From Pinus tabuliformis (taxonomy: Eukaryota > Streptophyta > Pinopsida > Pinales > Pinaceae): 64,000 nt of DNA. The stretch covers positions 274,443,174 to 274,507,173 of the forward strand of contig CM062804.1 in assembly GCA_031772625.1 (NCBI GenBank), given 5' to 3'. Under the pieces are notes generated by a model. It had not been told where the DNA came from, searched no databases, and worked only from the letters and a program-made list of their open reading frames with translations. Positions within the stretch are counted from its first letter, which is position 1. Every line of letters starts with the position of its first letter. A program made the translations under genes and the position numbers. Positions 11,272 to 22,251 of this stretch are shown piece after piece.

Positions 11272-13011
11272 CTAGGTCATTCTGCATATGATGCACCCAT
11301 GGGAAGTGAAGGAAGGAAAAGGAAGAGGGTCTAAGATCTTCATTCTTGAATCTGAATTGCAACAATCAAAGTCAAACATAGACCTTTCTAACCCATGGGA
11401 TGTGAAGGAAGGACAAGGAAGAGGGGCTAAGATCTTCACACTTGAATCTTTTGCCATGTGTCCAAAGTTTGTAAAAGAATAACAATAACCAAGAAATAAA
11501 CTTTGGTACATGGGAGATGGAGATTTCCTTGATGTACTTCTGAAGACTTTTTGCCTTGATATCCCTTGATGATAATTATTGCTTCTCGCATCCTTGACAA
11601 CATTTGCATTTCTTCTTGGAACATGACTTCCTTCATTAACGCCTTGACTCTTATCTTTACCTTTGCTAAAACTTGGAACATCAACATTTCTTTCTGATTT
11701 CTTCATATCCTTGTTGTTTGAAGAATTATGATTCTTTCTTGAGGATTCACCTGCATACCCGAGACCCAATTTATCAAATGGACATCTTTGATGTTTGAGG
11801 GTAACAATCTCTTCTTTCAATTTTTCACAATCATTATTCTTCTTAGTAAGTTGTTTCTTAATCTCTTCCTTAATACGCATATCTTCATTTGCTTCTAATT
11901 TAAGGGAGATGATATCTGACTTCATTTTGAAGATTTCTACATTTTCCTTTGCTAAATTGCTCTCCATTTCTTCCTTGATCCTTGTAGCTTTACATGTTTT
12001 GGCCTTGAGAAGGATGATGTTAGATTTTAATTCGAAGATTTCTCCATCCTTTGCTTTTAGTTGAAATATCATGGTGTTTCTCTCCTTTTCTGCTTCATCA
12101 ACCTGTCCTTCTATGATTGGCAATGCTTCCATTGTCTTCTTAGCTCCTTGTGCTAAGTTTCTTGCTTCTTGTAGTTGAGATTTGGGAGAGGAGACCTCTA
12201 CCTTGTACTGGCCAATCTCTTCTTCAAGTTTGTTCAAGCCCTTATGCCTTTTTTCAAGTTGACTTGACAAGGTATCTTCTCGTTTCTTTGCTTTATCCAT
12301 TTGTTTTTTCATGGATATGACTTCTTGATGATGCTTTATTTTACTTTGATGAACTTCCTTCTTAAGCTTGGCAAGATCTTCATCCCTTTCTCTTACTTGA
12401 AGCTTGATAAGGTCAAATTTCTTCATTGTTTGTCTTCGTCACCAGCTAGTGCTTTCTTATTAAGTTCCTCGTTTTCCTTTTTCAAATTGATAATTTTTTC
12501 CATCACAGCCATAAGTTTAGTGAGAAGATATTCAACAGATTCTTTTTCGTTCTCTTCATCTTCTAGCTCTTCTTTAGCCTTGATGTCATCATTTTCGCTT
12601 TCAGCTTCTATGATGGGTTCTAGATTTTGTTCTTGATTTCCATCATGTTCTTAACTAGAGATCATGGTCAATGCTCCTTTTGAGTGAAGGCCATGAAGTT
12701 TGTCCCATATACCCTTTGCTGACGAACATTTTCCTAAATTGTTCTTTATAGAATCAGGTAGCCCATTCAATGCTATCAACTATCACTGATTTCTAGATTT
12801 CAATGCCTTGAGACTTTAAGAAATTCCTCATTCTTGTTTCCCATATATCAAAGTTTCCATTGAACCATGGAGCCTCCAAAAATTTATTGTCTTCTATTTC
12901 AGTGGTAGAGGGAGACACATCTTTACGAGGATTGGAGACTTTCTTGCTTTGCATTGCCATTTATGTTCTAATGATCAACCTTCAAGATGTTAGGCTTTTG
13001 AGTGAAGGTAC
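11272..13011 (-). mobile_element. Ty1/Copia gag fossil, copy 1
   Basis: Minus-strand gag region of a plant Copia element. A long open stretch (11272-12426) encodes a highly charged, Lys/Glu-rich coiled coil followed by a basic SRKSPSP-type linker. Upstream (12430-12960) is the N-terminal gag part. The same protein is read in copy 2 at 17185-18940, where the N-terminus and two CCHC-type knuckles are also seen. A ~102-bp tandem duplication lies at its left end (11290-11450). Broken, a few breaks; pol is absent to its left. Confidence 0.8.
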
Positions 13012-13027
13012 TGGCTCTAATACCAAT
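13012..13027 (-). other. Primer-binding site of the Copia element
   Basis: Read on the minus strand this is TTGGTATTAGAGCCA, one mismatch from the usual plant initiator-Met tRNA primer site. It lies between the gag region and the LTR, as expected for a 5' LTR to its right. Confidence 0.85.
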
Positions 13028-13919
13028 TTTTCGAAATACTGAGAGGGTAGGGGTTGAATCAATATTTATTTTCAATTTTTATTTTTATCATTTAAATCAT
13101 TTATATTTAAAACACAAAATGAACAATAGGAATAAATGCTTTTATTGATATAATTTTTACAATAAATCAGGTACAACGTATATAGGGCTTCAACTAGTTG
13201 CCAAGCACCAACTTGGACTTTTTGTGAGGTTCCAACTTCCAAGGCACCAACCTTGGATTTAGGAGCCACAACTCCAAGGACACCTATCCTTTCCTTATGT
13301 ATTGTCTATATATGTTTGGTAGTTATTCTCTGCTCCCAACCCTATTGGACCTATGAGTTACTTTTGTTCTTCTATTGGCCGTTTGACTTCCACTTTTGTC
13401 TTGCTAGACCTTCGGCTTCCTTCTGTCCTGCTTGACCTTTAGCTTCCTTCTTTACTCAGCCTTTGGCTTCTACATCACCTTCTGCATCTGCTAGACCCTC
13501 GGGTTCCTTTGTTTCTTCCACGTCTAGCAAACCTTCAACTTCCTCTATTTTTTCCAGTACAACCATAATGAACTTTCCTTGTTCTTTGTTATAGATGCTT
13601 AATATGCCTAACTTTTGGCTTCCTTTTTCACTAGACCTTTCAGCTTCTCGACCTTCAACTCCTCGATCTCCAGCTTCTTCTATCTCTTTGAGTTCACCAA
13701 TATTCAAAAGACACGTTCATTTGGAAGAGAGGCCGACTTATGTTGTTGCATATTAAAATTACATCAAAGAGGTCCTTTCATCCACAAACTTAATTATTCA
13801 CGGAAATCACATCACAAGAGAGGTTATACCCATGTTGGGGATGCCACGTGCCACGTCATTCCTTTAATCCCGCAATCGCAACTTTCAGAGGTTTGCACAT
13901 AACATAGTGATTCCACTAC

Positions 13920-14196
13920 TGCTGATGGAGAGGATGCGATACAATCTTAAGTAGTTGTTAATAAACCCGTTGGGTCCACAACCTTATCACAATCAGTTGT
14001 TTTCCATTGTTGCATCTCTTCAAGACTTGTGATATGTGACAGATGTGATATTTCTATAGAGTTGTTACCATAAAATTATCGGGTCCGCAATACATATCAC
14101 AATCGGCATATTTCAATGTGGCAAGGCTTTAAAGATGCTTGTGATGTGGCAGATGCGATGTTGTTTTACGTTATATTATAATGGTCCTATGGGTCC

Positions 14197-14238
<42 letters not shown>

Positions 14239-14400
14239 ATAGATATATGTCACAATCACAGATTTTCAATGTGACACTCTTTTGCATTACGTAACTTCTG
14301 ATGCAGCAGTTCTGGTATGGCGGATGCGATATAACAATAGAGTGTGTTCTATTGGAGTAGAGGGGTCCATAGCTCATCGCAATCGACGGTTTATGGGACT
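13920..14400. repeat. Tandem array, ~110-bp units
   Basis: Four units marked by GGGTCC at 13972, 14081, 14191 and 14363, each followed by CACAATC or CGCAATC and a GATGCGAT or GATGTGAT motif. The third interval is 172 bp because an AT microsatellite has expanded inside it. Confidence 0.8.
14199..14236. repeat. (AT)n microsatellite
   Basis: About 38 bases of AT dinucleotides inside the 110-bp array. Confidence 0.9.
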
Positions 14401-14909
14401 TTGACTGGCAAATGTATTAATAATGACCTTAACCCCTGCATTTGACCATGATCTAAGGATTGACTATGAGATTGATAGATAAGATTGAGCGCGGGACTTC
14501 AGCCTCAATCAAGAAATTTTGTTATTTCCTACCTCCTCTCTTCTGATAGCTATTTCTCCTATGACTTCTCTTCACTCTTCCGCTCTTCTGATAGTTTTCT
14601 TCTTTACTCCTCCGTTATCATTGCTCTACTGGATCTACTGCGTGATTTTCTATTCAATTATTTTTCAATTGACCTCCTGCGTCATTTATTGTTCAAATGT
14701 TGTTCAATTTTTGTTCAATTGATGCTTCATTTGGTGTTAAATTTTTGTTCAATTGTTGTTCAATCTACTTGGGTCCTCCATCTCATCATATAAGCATATA
14801 TCAAACTTTGAGCATCATGATCAATGGGCATCAATGGGTAATCATGTATCAAATAATTTTCCATCAAAAACAGTGCTATATTGACATCAATGACAACCTA
14901 TATTAATAA

Positions 14910-17184
14910 TCTCCCACATTTTTGTAAATGGCAATATCCTTCTTCTCTCCCCCTTTCTCATCAATGGCAAAGGAGTGCACAAGGACTCCCCCTATCGAAG
15001 TTCTCTTCTTTTTACTCAAAATGAAGGATTGATGCCTCATTATCAACTAGCACATTATCCCCTCTTCATGTCTCAGAAATTCTTCATAATGCTTTCAAAA
15101 ATGCTTAAAGATACTCCATTTCAATGCTTCCAAATACGCTGCAAATAGCCATATGCCAAATGTTCGAGTCTAAGTTTTTATGCTTCTACAATTTGAATTT
15201 TATTGTCTTCACAGTCAGAATTAAGGAGTCTTTATAGTCGGAATCAGGATAAGATGCCACTAAAATTGTCATTCTCACTATCTTTCTTCAAATCAGGACT
15301 CCCTTGTATGTTTATGCTCATCCTTAAGTTACTGACCTATATTAGACTGCAAAACATTCTCCTTTCTATAGTCCTTTTGATGAGCCATATTTTCCTTGTG
15401 TCCTTGTAAAAGTCTCTACAGTGATGGTGATTGAGGGAATCCCTTATTATTGTGCAATGATATGCCAAAATGATATGGAATCCTTGCTACAAAGTTGTGA
15501 TAGAAAAGATCAGCAACTTCAACTTGCTGACTGTGAATCCTCACTTCCAAATTGAGCCGACGATAATAAGGGTTTGTACAAGCCCAAACTTCAATCTACT
15601 TATGACTTGTGGATTGCAAGAAGACCCAAAATTCTTACTGTTTCCTTTGGAATAATACAATACAGTGACTATGGGCTGTTACAGAAATATTACTCATACA
15701 TGGCTCCAATCTTTACGGCTCATAAATGAGATCTTCAAACAAGACTAGTCCACTGTGGTTAAAAGATTTACAAGTTGAAAAACTTACCTTGATGTTTCTA
15801 CAAATCACCCTTTCTTATTGTTGCAACAAGGATGATGAATCTAAAGTTTTATAGAGAATTTGCTCAGGTTAGCTTTTCTTTTGGTAGGTACTGAACCAAG
15901 GGTATATGTATATATAAATATTCAAAACAATGTCATGTCCTAGAGTAGCCTTGTCACTGGAAATTATTTGCATTAGAATAACCCTGTTACTATAGTCATG
16001 AGACTTATATCCATATGGTTATTGTGAAGAATTTTCACTGTACACACAGGTCCGCAAACTTTTATGCTGAAAACATCACACTTCACCTTTATGCTTAGGT
16101 CACCGCATTTCATAATTTCATTTTGATATTCAGATCATTTTAGTACAACAGGTCCATAGGTCAATTAAATCTTATCTTGTTTCAACAAGATTCAAAATAT
16201 GCGGAGATCAATGTCAGAAATCACGATTTACAATGTTCAACATCTTCAATTTAGAAATCACGATTGTTGTTAGACCAAAAACCTACAAGTCATCTCCACT
16301 AGTATATTTTTGGTATCTAATCTGTGACTAGTTGAAATTTTTTTGCAATGCTTCAATTATGCTATATTCTTCCAAATACTCTTGCTTCAAGCTCCATTCC
16401 CAGATGTGTTTGCTTGTTGGAAGGTTGCCTCTATTATTGTCCTTGATTTAGCTGTTCTCCCATTATATCACTTGTTGGGAATCACGACTCTCGTTAGACC
16501 AAAACCTGCAAGTCATCTCCACTAGTAGAGTTCTATATCTAATCTGTGACTGGTTGACAACTTTTTGTAATGCTTCAATTATGCTAGATTCTTCCAACTA
16601 CTCTTGCCTCAAGCTCCATTCCAAGATGTGTTAGTTTGTTTGAAGGTTGCCTCTATTACTGTGCTTGATTTACCTATTCTCCCATTATATCCCTGAGTCG
16701 AGACATTCAACTTCTGTAATACCAAAAACATAGTTATTTTCCCTAATTCTCTAGCATTGGATGGCCTTCTCTGCTACTCCAAATTCTACTTAGTGATCAA
16801 GTGGAAAACATCTTCAACAATAGTCCAAAGAATGGTTACAAGATCATGTTCTTCAATGTACTAATCCTGAGAAATGATATTTATCAAAGAATGATTGTTA
16901 ATATAGCTAAACAAGGATTTCATAAGGACCCTTTCATGAACATATTATGCAATAATGATCAAGAATCACAAGCTCCCCCTAACTGTATGCATGGTCTCTT
17001 TTTGGCAAAATCTCATCATCAAACACTTGAAATATCAAGAATATCTTCATCAAGTCAACAAAATGTGTTGTTGGTTGGAGGGTTCAAGAGATGTTCAAAC
17101 TATATTTTCTTTCTTCTCCATACTTGTGTAACTTTCTTTTCTAGCATGGTTCTAGCTTGAGAAGGTGCCCAAATCAAGTTACAA
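14910..17184 (-). mobile_element. Copia internal remnant, 3' part, pol largely absent
   Basis: On the minus strand the stretch near 14930-14965 reads like the end of a Copia polyprotein running into a purine tract (PLPLMRKGGE). Between it and the gag of copy 2 there is only 2.2 kb, too little for a Copia pol, and I see no integrase, reverse transcriptase or RNase H motif. It is a deleted fossil. It contains a 223-bp tandem duplication (16257-16700). Confidence 0.5.
16257..16700. repeat. Tandem duplication, ~223-bp unit, two copies
   Basis: AATCACGA...GTTAGACC starts each unit at about 16257 and 16480, and both units run through the CTCCCATTATATC phrase. About 88 percent identical by eye. Confidence 0.85.
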
Positions 17185-18940
17185 TTACCCAATGTTATGA
17201 CACTTGAAGCATTCTATGTTGTTCATGAATAAGAGCTCATGACTTCTTCTTGCAAAATTACTTCTCAGCGATTGACGGGGATCATTATAAGCCCTACAAT
17301 ATTTATCCATGTGTACAAAGTATGTACAAGAATAACAATAACCAAGAAATAAACATTCATACCTTGGAGATGGAGATTTCCTTGATGTACTTCTGAAGCC
17401 TTTCTGCCTTGTTATCGATTGATGATAATTATTTCTTCTCACATCCTTGACAACATTTGCATTTCCTCTTGGAACATGACTTCCCTCACTAATGCCTTGA
17501 CTGTGATCTTTACCTTTGATGAAACTGTGAGCATCAACATTTCTTTCTAACTTCCTCATATCCTTGTTGCACATTATGATTCTTTCTTAAGGATTCACCT
17601 GCATACCCGAGACCCAATTTATCAAATGGACATCTCTGATGGCTGAGCATGTCATCCAAGGGTTGAGAGCTCTTCAAGATTTTGTCCATCCCTTCAACAT
17701 TTTTCCTGAGGGTGACAATCTCTTCTTCCAATATTTCGCAATCATTATTCTTCTTAGCAAGTTGTTTCTCAATATCTTCCTTAATATGTATTTCTTCATT
17801 TGCATCTAATTTAAGGGAGATGATATCTAACTTCATTTTGAAGATTTCTTCATTTTCCTTTGCTAGACTACCCTCCATTTCTTCCTTGATCCTTGTAGCT
17901 CTACACGTTTCAGCCTTGAGAAGGTTGATGTTAGATTTTAATTTGAAGATTTCTCCATCCTTCGCTTTTAGTTGACATATCATGGTGTTTCTCTCATTTA
18001 CTGCTTCATCAACATGTCATTTTATGATTTCCAATGCTTCCATTGTCTTCTCAGCTCCTTGTGCTAACTTTCTTTCTTCTTGTAGTTGATATTTGGGAGA
18101 GGAGACCTCTACCTTGTACAGACCAATCTCTTCTTCAAGTTTGTTCAAGCTCTTATGCCTTTGTTCAAGTTGACTTGACATGGTATCTTTCCGTTTCTTT
18201 ACTTTATCCAATTGATTTTTCATGGATATGACTTCTTCATGATGCTTTCTTTTACTTTGATGAAATTCCTTCTTACGCTTGGCAAGCTCTTCATCCCTTT
18301 CTTGTACTTGAAGCTTGACAACGTCAAATTTCTTCCTTGTTTGTTCTTGGTCACCAGCTAGTGCTTTCTTTTTAAGTTCTTTGTTTTCATTTTTAAAATT
18401 GATAATATCTTCCATCACAACCATAAGTTTAGTTAGAATATCTTCTACAAAGTCTTTTTCATTCTCTTCATCTTCTAGATCTTCTTTAGCCTTAATGTCA
18501 TCTTTTTCATTTTCAGCTTCTATGATGGGTTCTAGATTTTGTTCTTGGTTTCCATCATCTTCTTGACTAGAGATCATGGTAAATGCTCCTTTTGAGTGAA
18601 GGTCATGAAGTTTGTCACAGATACCCTTTGCTGACGAACATTTTCCTAAATTTTTCTTTATAGAATCCAGTAGCCCATTCAAGATTGCCTTCATTGTTTT
18701 TGCATTGTACTCCTTGGATTCTCCATCCATCATGCTATCAACTATCACTAATTTCTAGATTTCAATGCCTTGAGTCTTTAAGAAATTCCTCATTCTCGTT
18801 TCCCATATATGAAAATTTCCATTGAACCATGGAGCCTCCACAAATTGGTTGTCTCCTATTTCAGTGGTAGAGGGAGACACATCTTTAGGAGGATTGGAGA
18901 CTTTCTTCCTTGGCTTCGCCATTTGTGTTCTAATGATCAA
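17185..18940 (-). mobile_element. Ty1/Copia gag fossil, copy 2
   Basis: Minus-strand gag. From the N-terminus near 18923: a WFNGNFHIWETRMRNFL block (the plant Copia gag F-G-x-N-Y-x-x-W-x-x-R-M pattern), an acidic linker, a ~200-residue Lys/Glu coiled coil, a basic SRKSPSPRY linker, and two knuckle-like blocks near 17190-17320 (GYCYSC and ECFKCHNIG). Close relative of copy 1. Broken in a few places, and cut at 17185. Confidence 0.85.
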
Positions 18941-19448
18941 TATAATTGTTATAATAAATTAGGTACAATGTATATAAGGCTTCAACTAGTTTCCAAGCAC
19001 CAACTTGGACTTTTTGTGAGGCTCCAACCTCCAAGGTAGCAACCCTATCTTGTCAAGGCACCAACCTTAGATTTAGGAGTGCCAACTCCAAGGACACCTA
19101 TTCTTCTATTGTATATTGTCTAGATATGTTTGGTAGTTATTCTCTGCTCCCAACCCTACTGGACTGACAACTTACTTCTGTCCTTCTGCTAGCTTTTCAG
19201 CTTCCACTTTTTTCCTGTTGGACCTTTGGCTTCCATCTATGCTGTTGGACCTTCGGATCCCTTCTTGCTCAGCCTTGGGCTTCTACTACACCTTCTGCAT
19301 CTTCCATACCTTCGGCTTCTACTACACCTTCTACATTTGCCAGACCTCTGGTTCCTTTATTTCTTCCACGTCTGCCAGACCTTTGGCTTCCTTTATTTCT
19401 TCCAGTACAACCATAGAGAAATTTCCTTGTTCTTCGTTATAGATGCTT
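18941..19448 (-). repeat. Partial Copia LTR beside gag copy 2
   Basis: Matches about 13145-13605 of the shared LTR. Relative to copy 1, the primer site and the adjoining LTR end are absent. The match stops at 19448, where a plus-strand Gypsy fragment begins. Confidence 0.7.
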
Positions 19449-20290
19449 GAGCACACACAAGTTAATAATGAGCAGGTCCAAGTTTATAAAGGTTTGAAGA
19501 TTTCTATGGACAAGTATGTATTGCATTCTTATTTCTATTCTTTAGATATGGCTAATGAGGATGTTGTTTTGGGCTACCCTTGCATGGAATCAGTGGGTAC
19601 TATAAATATTAATGTGCAGAAGAAATTCCTAAAGCCCTGGTATAAAAAGAAGAAAATTACAAAATTACATTAGAGGATATTTCCATCAATAAACACGTAG
19701 AGTCCAAGGAGGCTGAAGCAGAAGATGTTCCAGGGACTAACATATCAGATGATCAGCCATTGATGGTCGACAACCAAACACAAACATCAATCCAGGTACC
19801 AGAAAAATAGGTAGAGTCCAAGGAGGCTGAGGCAGAAAATGTTACATCATATGAAGATTCAGTTGTTGAAGTAATATTGGAAGATAAAAAACAACAACAG
19901 GAACCACAACATATACCAGATACCAATCAGGCTCCAAAAGGTGGTAAATTAAATAAATATACACTGTTGGTTAAAACTTCAGCATATCACCACCCACATC
20001 ACTCAGCAAGAAAAAAACCAATAAGATGGCAACAAATTAGCTACAAGTACAATAGCCCCCGCATGGCATATAGAGAGGGGCGACGATCCACCTACTATAC
20101 ATCAACACAAAAGAGCTACAAGGATCAACTTCCATCTCAAGCAAGTGAGGCACCAGCTAGATCGAGAGTTCACCTTTCTCTTGGATGGCTAGATGCACGT
20201 GCATGGTATCAGTGGACTACTCTTTTGACTAGATCTTATTATTTGTGTTCTTCCCATGTTTCGAGCACGAAACATGTTAAGGGGGTGGAA
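19449..20290 (+). mobile_element. Ty3/Gypsy 3' fragment (plus strand)
   Basis: It opens with the tail of a retropepsin-like domain (DVVLGYPCMESVGTININVQ, about 19560-19620), then an acidic hinge in which a ~30-bp phrase is repeated (19694 and 19812, VESKEAEAE), then a basic, low-complexity end. A purine tract, AAGGGGGTGGAA (20279-20290), leads straight into the LTR. RT, RNase H and integrase are missing, so it is a deleted fossil. Confidence 0.7.
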
Positions 20291-20720
20291 TGTAGTATAT
20301 CTAGGGGGATAATATGGGGTACAAAGGGAGGTACCCAAGGGAATAATGTGATAATGGGATGTACCATAGTAATAAATAAGGTGGTTAGCAGGTATCATGT
20401 AAGGCACCACAAGTAGCTAGCAATAATGTAATAAGCCCATGGTATTAGATAGATGGTATTGAGGGAACCATGGTAATGACCCATGATATTGTATGTATGA
20501 GGCCTATATAGAGGCTAGAAACTCCCATTTGAGAGATGTCAAGGATTATTGTATGAACAGGCATATGGCTTGTGGAGTGTTCTCCTTCCTTAAGGAGTGA
20601 ATGTATGCTATTGCCCTACCTTAAGTGTTTGATCAATAAAATAGCATTTCTATCTATTCAGATCTTGTTATTTCTGGGTTTATTTCTATTATCTTATATT
20701 TTCATATCAGATCTATAACA
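20291..20720 (+). repeat. Gypsy 3' LTR, ~430 bp, with TATA and poly(A) signals
   Basis: Starts TGTAGTATATC right after the purine tract and ends TATAACA. Inside are a TATA-like CTATATAGAGG (about 20506) and a poly(A) signal AATAAAA (20635), in the order expected for U3-R-U5. No second LTR of this family was seen in the window. Confidence 0.75.
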
Positions 20721-20820
20721 CATTGGCAAGGGTTTCTATGTTAATCATTCTGGCATGTATTATTTTCAATTATTAATTAAATAAAGTGGCTACATTTTAG
20801 ATCCAATTCTCTTCCTTGAC

Positions 20821-20872
<52 letters not shown>

Positions 20873-21225
20873 ATATATACTCTTTGTTTTATGGAGAATT
20901 ATGTAAGATATATATATACTCTTTGTTTTATGGAGTATGGAGTATTATGTAAGATATAAATAATTAAGATTAGATTTTTTTTTTTATTTATGATTCATAT
21001 CTTATAAATTAAAATATTATATGTAGAAGTCGAACATACACATTTTATTATTATTTACAGATTTGCATATCTATATCATATAAAAAACAATGAAGTCCAA
21101 ATATCTCTGAAAGTTTTATTAGTGAAATACAAATTATATAATTTATATTTCTTTTTATTATTAATATACTTTACTTGAGCTGTACATAATACTGAACTAA
21201 TAAAACGCTATTGACCAAAATAATT
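20721..21225. other. AT-rich upstream flank of the peptide gene
   Basis: Contains a long AT microsatellite, a twice-repeated ~45-bp phrase (TACTCTTTGTTTTATGGAG at about 20879 and 20917) and otherwise nothing recognisable. Confidence 0.6.
20820..20879. repeat. (AT)n microsatellite
   Basis: About 60 bases of nearly pure AT/TA dinucleotides. Confidence 0.9.
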
Positions 21226-21440
21226 CCTGCTTGGCTCTATCTATATTGTTTTATGTAATTCCTGCCTGTCTCTATCTCTCTATTATTTTATTTAATTCCT
21301 GCCTGGCTCTATCTCTCTATTTATACCTCCACCCGGCTTGTTCTCTTCACCATCTCATATCATTTCTTTCTTTCTGGAATTATTTATACTTTTACACCAA
21401 CTCGTTCTCTTCACCATCTCATCTCATTTCTTTCTTGTTC
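21226..21440 (+). promoter_or_regulatory. Duplicated core-promoter region of the peptide gene
   Basis: Three copies of a ~40-bp AATTCCTGCxTGxCTCTATCT phrase (about 21225, 21260, 21295) run into a TATA-like TATTTATA at 21318-21325. A second TATTTATA is at 21381-21388. Each TATA is followed 15-20 bases on by TTCTCTTCACCATCTCAT, so TATA plus initiator region is itself tandemly duplicated. The second lies about 85 bp before the ATG. Copy A of the segment has the same two boxes. Transcription starts are inferred. Confidence 0.6.
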
Positions 21441-21472
21441 GATTTTTGTGTTTTTTTGGTCGGTCGATATCA

Positions 21473-21942
21473 ATGGCGGTTCCGACGCTGGTATTGGTGT
21501 TTGGAGTTTGCGTTTTCACCCTCTTCATACTATCTCCTGTTACGGCTGATGATGGTGACTCTGTAAACCAGCCGGCAACGCGAGCGCCATCATTGGGTAA
21601 ACTGAATCAGTGGTGGCTGTTTTGTCTGTCTGACGCATGCAATTTCCAAAAAAAAATTGTCTGAACGAGATCAGGTTACACTATAATTAATATATATATA
21701 TATAGTTGTAAAATTGCTACTGATTGTAAAAGATTTTGATGTCTGCGTGTTTGGGGCCAGTAGCACCGCTCAGGAAGGGTCAGTATGATGACGGGCCTGG
21801 ATGTTGGTGCTGCACGGAGTGCGGCGAGCATGGGTGCTGCGTATGGTGCGGCCCAACGTGCCACAAACACGCCGGAAAGACGGTACAGAACCCGCCGGCG
21901 CCTATCACTGCCGCCAATAGTGTAGCGACGAGAGCGGGTTGA
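21473..21942 (+). CDS. Small cysteine-rich secreted peptide, two exons, 101 aa
   Basis: Exons 21473-21596 and 21761-21942 with a 164-bp phase-1 intron (donor G|GTAAAC, acceptor GGCCAG|TA) join into 101 codons plus stop. Residues 1-25 form a hydrophobic signal peptide with a likely cut after VTA. Residues 26-50 are a short pro-region ending in a basic LRKG, and 53-75 are a dense cysteine domain, C-x-CC-x2-C-x4-CC-x2-C-x3-C (Cys 56, 58, 59, 62, 67, 68, 71, 75), followed by HKHAGK and a Pro/Ala tail. Eight cysteines suggest four disulfides, or metal binding given the nearby His. The pattern is unlike plant defensins, thionins, EPF or RALF as I know them; family and function are unknown. The dead paralogue at 9881-10350 has the same splice sites, supporting the gene model. 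Expression is unproven. Confidence 0.7.
21597..21760 (+). other. Intron of the peptide gene
   Basis: GT...AG, 164 bp, phase 1. It is conserved in position and borders in copy A (9998-10168). In the unspliced frame exon 1 would end after only 21 further residues without any cysteine domain, so splicing is needed for the product. Confidence 0.75.
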
Positions 21943-22081
21943 GGGCTGTTGGTGCATCGGATGTTAGGTCGTAGGCGCTAGTTTGAATAACAAGGGGAGC
22001 TGCGACGCAGCGAGTCCCTGCGTGAAGTTAAGGTTGTCTATTACGCACTACAAAGTAGGGGAAATATGACAATGTACTGAG

Positions 22082-22251
22082 TTTTTAAGAAGCAGAGAGC
22101 GACAGAAGAAATATACCAGTTCCTCATGCAACCAAACAATGAAGCACTTCCAGAAGGATTAACAGTCCCAGAGTCATTCAGTGATCTTATGGCCGATATG
22201 AGGGCCAATCCATATGATGCCAAGACATTTGCTTTGAAGATGAAAGCAATG
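22082..22251 (+). pseudogene. Captured exon-like fragment 1
   Basis: An open frame continuous from about 22082 through the ATG at 22126, ending exactly at a good splice donor (ATG|GTATGT at 22251/22252). It encodes a soluble, non-repetitive stretch: EEIYQFLMQPNNEALPEGL, then TVPESFSDLMADMRANPYD. This reads like one internal exon of a conserved cellular protein, but I cannot name the gene. No continuation follows, so it is a fragment carried by the insertion. Confidence 0.5.

Larger units (their letters stand above)
13028..14909 (-). repeat. Copia LTR, about 1.9 kb, probably shared by two elements
   Basis: Bounded on the right-to-left reading by a purine-rich tract (14945-14956, and GTGGGAGATT near 14910) and ending next to the primer site at 13012-13027. 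It therefore serves as 5' LTR for copy 1 and 3' LTR for the element whose gag is at 17185-18940. It contains a 110-bp tandem array (13920-14400) and repeated GACCTTCGGCTTCC-type phrases around 13380-13700. The left part of it matches 18941-19448. The boundaries are inferred, not proven. Confidence 0.6.

Noticed and set aside
11795-12636. Plus-strand open frames rich in Ser/Phe opposite the Copia gag
   Set aside because: Mirror frames of the Lys/Glu-rich coiled coil on the minus strand.
19877-20416. 179-codon frame as a host gene
   Set aside because: Runs through the purine tract and into a Gypsy LTR, and is preceded by retropepsin-like sequence; it is the end of an element.
21676-21957. Minus-strand Arg/Ala-rich frame over the peptide gene
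   Set aside because: Shadow of the GC-rich cysteine exon on the plus strand, with no homology in the dead copy.
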